Shown here one piece after another: positions 13,876 to 15,335 of a stretch of DNA of 15,335 nt. Position 1 is the stretch's first letter. Each line of letters starts with the position of its first letter. This DNA comes from Spirochaetota bacterium. Its GTDB lineage: Bacteria; Spirochaetota; UBA4802; JAFGJZ01. A program made the position numbers and the translations under genes. The notes under the pieces are model-generated. The model was not told where the DNA came from. It searched no databases and saw only the letters and a list, made by a program, of their open reading frames with translations. The stretch is taken from assembly GCA_023396615.1 (NCBI GenBank), contig JAEWVM010000065.1, positions 1 through 15,335 on the forward strand, in the 5' to 3' direction.

Positions 13876-13928
13876 AAGGAGAAGCATAAAGCAGAATGTC
13901 ATATTGATTCGTCTTGATGCTTCTTCTT
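13876..13928. repeat. 12-bp inverted repeat with 29-nt spacer
   Basis: AAGGAGAAGCAT (13876-13887) pairs with ATGCTTCTTCTT (13917-13928) with a single G-T pair. As RNA it could form a long-loop hairpin upstream of the PH-domain gene. Its function is unknown. Confidence 0.45.
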
Positions 13929-14055
13929 CAAACTATCTAAGTCATATGAAACAGATAATTATATGGCGAAGGTAATATAAAAAGTTGTTGCAATTATTTT
14001 GTAAATGGATTGAAATTTTATCATTGATCGCAAATATAAATGGAGAGGTGTTAAG

Positions 14056-14433
14056 ATGGGATTAATGGATGGACTGATGGGAAATGCTTCCGAAGTAAAA
14101 ATGGAAGATGTTCAAAATGAGTTAAGTCAACTCCTTGCTAAAGGTGAAAAAATCGAAAAAGCATATAAGCTGATCCGTGATTTATTTGTGTTTACAGATA
14201 AAAGATTACTTTTGGTAGATAAACAGGGTATCACAGGGAAAAAGGTTGAATATCATTCAATTCCTTATAAAAGTATAATTCATTTCAGTATTGAAACAGC
14301 GGGGCATTTCGATCTTGATGCTGAGCTTAAAATATGGCTTTCAGGCACACCCATGCCAATTCAAAAGCAGTTCAATAAGAGCCTTAATATATACGAATTA
14401 CAGTGTGTACTTGCTACATATATTTTAAAGTAA
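14056..14433 (+). CDS. Bacterial PH-domain protein (bPH_1 family)
   Basis: 125 residues, a full-length single-domain protein. After a short N-terminal helix rich in Met/Gly (MGLMDGLMGNAS) the sequence follows the bacterial pleckstrin-homology family formerly called DUF1696. It has a helix with ELSQLLAKGEKIEKAYKLIRD, strands FVFTDKRLLLVDKQGITGKKVEY and IPYKSIIHFSIETAG, then HFDLDAELKIWLSG, and a C-terminal helix ending LATYIL. The family is widespread and usually stand-alone; its molecular function is not settled and its members are known to form oligomers. The start is supported by GGAGAGG upstream of the ATG. It is isolated between intergenic regions rich in inverted repeats and is AT-richer than the neighbouring kinase gene. 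Family call confident. Confidence 0.92.
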   Translation: MGLMDGLMGNASEVKMEDVQNELSQLLAKGEKIEKAYKLIRDLFVFTDKRLLLVDKQGITGKKVEYHSIPYKSIIHFSIETAGHFDLDAELKIWLSGTPMPIQKQFNKSLNIYELQCVLATYILK

Positions 14434-14434
14434 T

Positions 14435-14460
14435 AAGCCATGGGCGTTAGCCCAAGGCTT
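14435..14460 (+). terminator. GC-rich hairpin after the PH-domain gene
   Basis: AAGCCATGGGC and GCCCAAGGCTT pair over 11 positions with one A-A mismatch around a GTTA loop, starting 2 nt after the stop codon. No T-run follows (CCCTTACC). It may be a weak or factor-dependent terminator, an RNA-stabilising hairpin, or one copy of an intergenic repeat. Confidence 0.4.
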
Positions 14461-14597
14461 CCCTTACCTCTCACTCCTAAACTTCCTCACCTTAGTCTGA
14501 AAGACAAACTCAGACGAAGTGATGCCATTTTTTACCTTTAAAAAATAATTATTCCAAAGAAAAAAGGTCATTAAAAAGTGGATACTCGACAGCTTCA

Positions 14598-15089
14598 TCA
14601 TTCCAGAAAATATTTTACCAGAATACCGTATTCTCTTTCTCCTTTTCTCTTCAGCATCACCCGTCCATAAGGTTCAATGAACAGCCCGCTATCAAAAAGA
14701 GGAAGAGGAATACCCAGAAACAGGTGAACTCCTTTTCCATTATCATACTTTTTAAGCGGATAACTGTATCCGATCCCGGCATTAACGAAATAATATCCGC
14801 CGATCTCTCCATAACAAATAACCGGATGATTGTCTTTTGAAGATATCACATGTTTTAATCCGAAGGATGTCCAGAGAACCGGAAGCTTCGGCCAGCTCAG
14901 TGCGGGAAGTGAAGTTGATTCATAACCCCTGATATCGGCCCAAACCGCGGTAAAATCAAAAGTCCAGACAGGATGGAACTCCCGAGATCTTCCCATTACG
15001 CCGAGTGACGGTCCGAAAGTATATATATTACCCGCAGGTATTGCGGAAGAAGTCATTAATATAAATATTAACGAAATTAGAATCCGCAT
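14598..15089 (-). CDS. Secreted protein of unknown function, probably a small outer-membrane beta-barrel
   Basis: 163 residues. Residues 1-19 are a signal peptide (a basic start, LISLIFILM, then SSAIPAG). The mature part is rich in aromatic residues and in alternating strands: TFGPSLGVMG, WTFDFTAVWADI, GYYFVNAGIGYSYPL, VHLFLGIPLPL and the C-terminal GILVKYFLE. Strands of this kind, with an aromatic residue close to the end, suit a small outer-membrane barrel, though a final C-terminal Phe is lacking. I recognise no family. The ribosome-binding site is weak (GAAGA, about 7 nt before the ATG). The last 13 nt of a short upstream frame overlap the start. It has no obvious functional partner in the window. 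The signal peptide is likely; the barrel is inference. Confidence 0.65.
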   Translation of the reverse strand: MRILISLIFILMTSSAIPAGNIYTFGPSLGVMGRSREFHPVWTFDFTAVWADIRGYESTSLPALSWPKLPVLWTSFGLKHVISSKDNHPVICYGEIGGYYFVNAGIGYSYPLKKYDNGKGVHLFLGIPLPLFDSGLFIEPYGRVMLKRKGEREYGILVKYFLE

Positions 15090-15163
15090 ATCAGTTCTTC
15101 ACCGCGATATATCACATGAAAGATATATGATTTCCTTCGGATGAGTGATTTTCCTTTTTTCAA
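15077..15163 (-). CDS. Doubtful 28-codon frame overlapping the start of the secreted-protein gene
   Basis: A TTG at 15163 has AGAGG 6 nt upstream and opens a 28-residue, strongly basic frame (KKGKSLIRRKS...) that ends 13 nt inside the next gene, an arrangement suited to translational coupling. The same frame is open without a stop back to about 15250 but has no ATG, so it may instead be the tail of a decayed gene. Chance is a real possibility. Confidence 0.15.
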   Translation of the reverse strand: MKKGKSLIRRKSYIFHVIYRGEELICGF

Positions 15164-15335
15164 ATGATTCCTCTCATGAACGGTCTGAATCTCAATAATT
15201 ATAAATTCAATCGCCTTTTCTTTAGTTATTATTCTTTGGATATGGAATCATTTTAAACAGTGGTATGAATACTACATTCACCAGGAAATTTTGACAGATA
15301 GATTCCTAACACCCATCTGGATCTTCCAAGAAAAA
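15164..15335. other. Right edge without a confident gene
   Basis: On the plus strand a frame is open from 15189 to the window end (49 codons, with a hydrophobic start and then WNHFKQWYEYY), but it lacks ATG, GTG or TTG near its beginning. On the minus strand there are only short frames. A gene may begin here and continue outside the window, but the visible sequence does not establish it. Confidence 0.3.

Larger units (their letters stand above)
13690..14055. other. Gene-free divergent intergenic region with two inverted repeats
   Basis: About 370 bp without a credible gene lie between the divergent sensor kinase and PH-domain genes. One perfect inverted repeat, AGCTGAAA/TTTCAGCT with a 5-nt spacer (13811-13831, extended by one T-A pair), is followed by TATACT. 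A second, 12-bp repeat (one G-T pair) has arms at 13876-13887 and 13917-13928. Both could be operators or RNA hairpins. A good GGAGAGG ribosome-binding site precedes the PH gene at 14042-14048. Confidence 0.5.

Noticed and set aside
14495..14533. GTCTGA/TCAGAC hairpin followed by TTTTTT as a terminator
   Set aside because: The stem is short (6 bp) and the T-run starts 12 nt after it, too far for intrinsic termination.

Overview
This is an AT-rich window from a diderm (outer-membrane) bacterium. The evidence for a diderm is an exosortase with a PEP-CTERM-type target, two lipoproteins (one ending in a CsgG-like domain) and a small secreted protein that looks like an outer-membrane barrel. The mix of genes is compatible with a spirochaete or a neighbouring low-GC phylum. 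That placement is inference; no single gene fixes the taxon.

Layout. Left edge (2-418, +): the 3' end of a small membrane-protein gene. 422-2726 (-): a two-gene unit, a membrane protein with a degenerate GGDEF-like domain followed 1 nt later by a membrane-anchored TPR protein with a degenerate restriction-endonuclease-like tail. Divergent from it, 2825-3289 (+) encodes a small J-domain protein. A tRNA-Gln(CTG) gene follows (3343-3415, +) and shares a strong hairpin terminator region with the convergent metE.

3471-5858 (-): metE (cobalamin-independent methionine synthase), preceded by a compact cobalamin riboswitch. The expression-platform hairpin of the riboswitch abuts the Shine-Dalgarno and has a loop able to kiss aptamer loop L5, so MetE is probably shut off at translation when B12 is available.

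5927-9401 (-): an exosortase (catalytic Cys/Arg/His visible) overlaps by 26 nt a 971-residue polytopic protein with VIT-like and vWA-like domains and a C-terminal PEP-CTERM-type sorting signal. This matches a dedicated exosortase with one target (exosortase K / MSEP-CTERM type) and is the most interesting system here.

9623-10391 (+): a DUF4349-like mini-lipoprotein, a possible 37-codon membrane ORF and a strong terminator. 10393-12228 (-): a lipoprotein with a vWA domain and a CsgG-like C-terminus. 12310-13689 (-): a hybrid sensor kinase (degenerate receiver, PAS, HisKA_2-type kinase). 14056-14433 (+): a small bacterial PH-domain protein, flanked by gene-poor DNA with several inverted repeats. 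14598-15089 (-): a secreted, probably outer-membrane, protein of unknown function. The right edge holds no confident gene.

No insertion sequence, CRISPR array, rRNA or prophage gene was seen.
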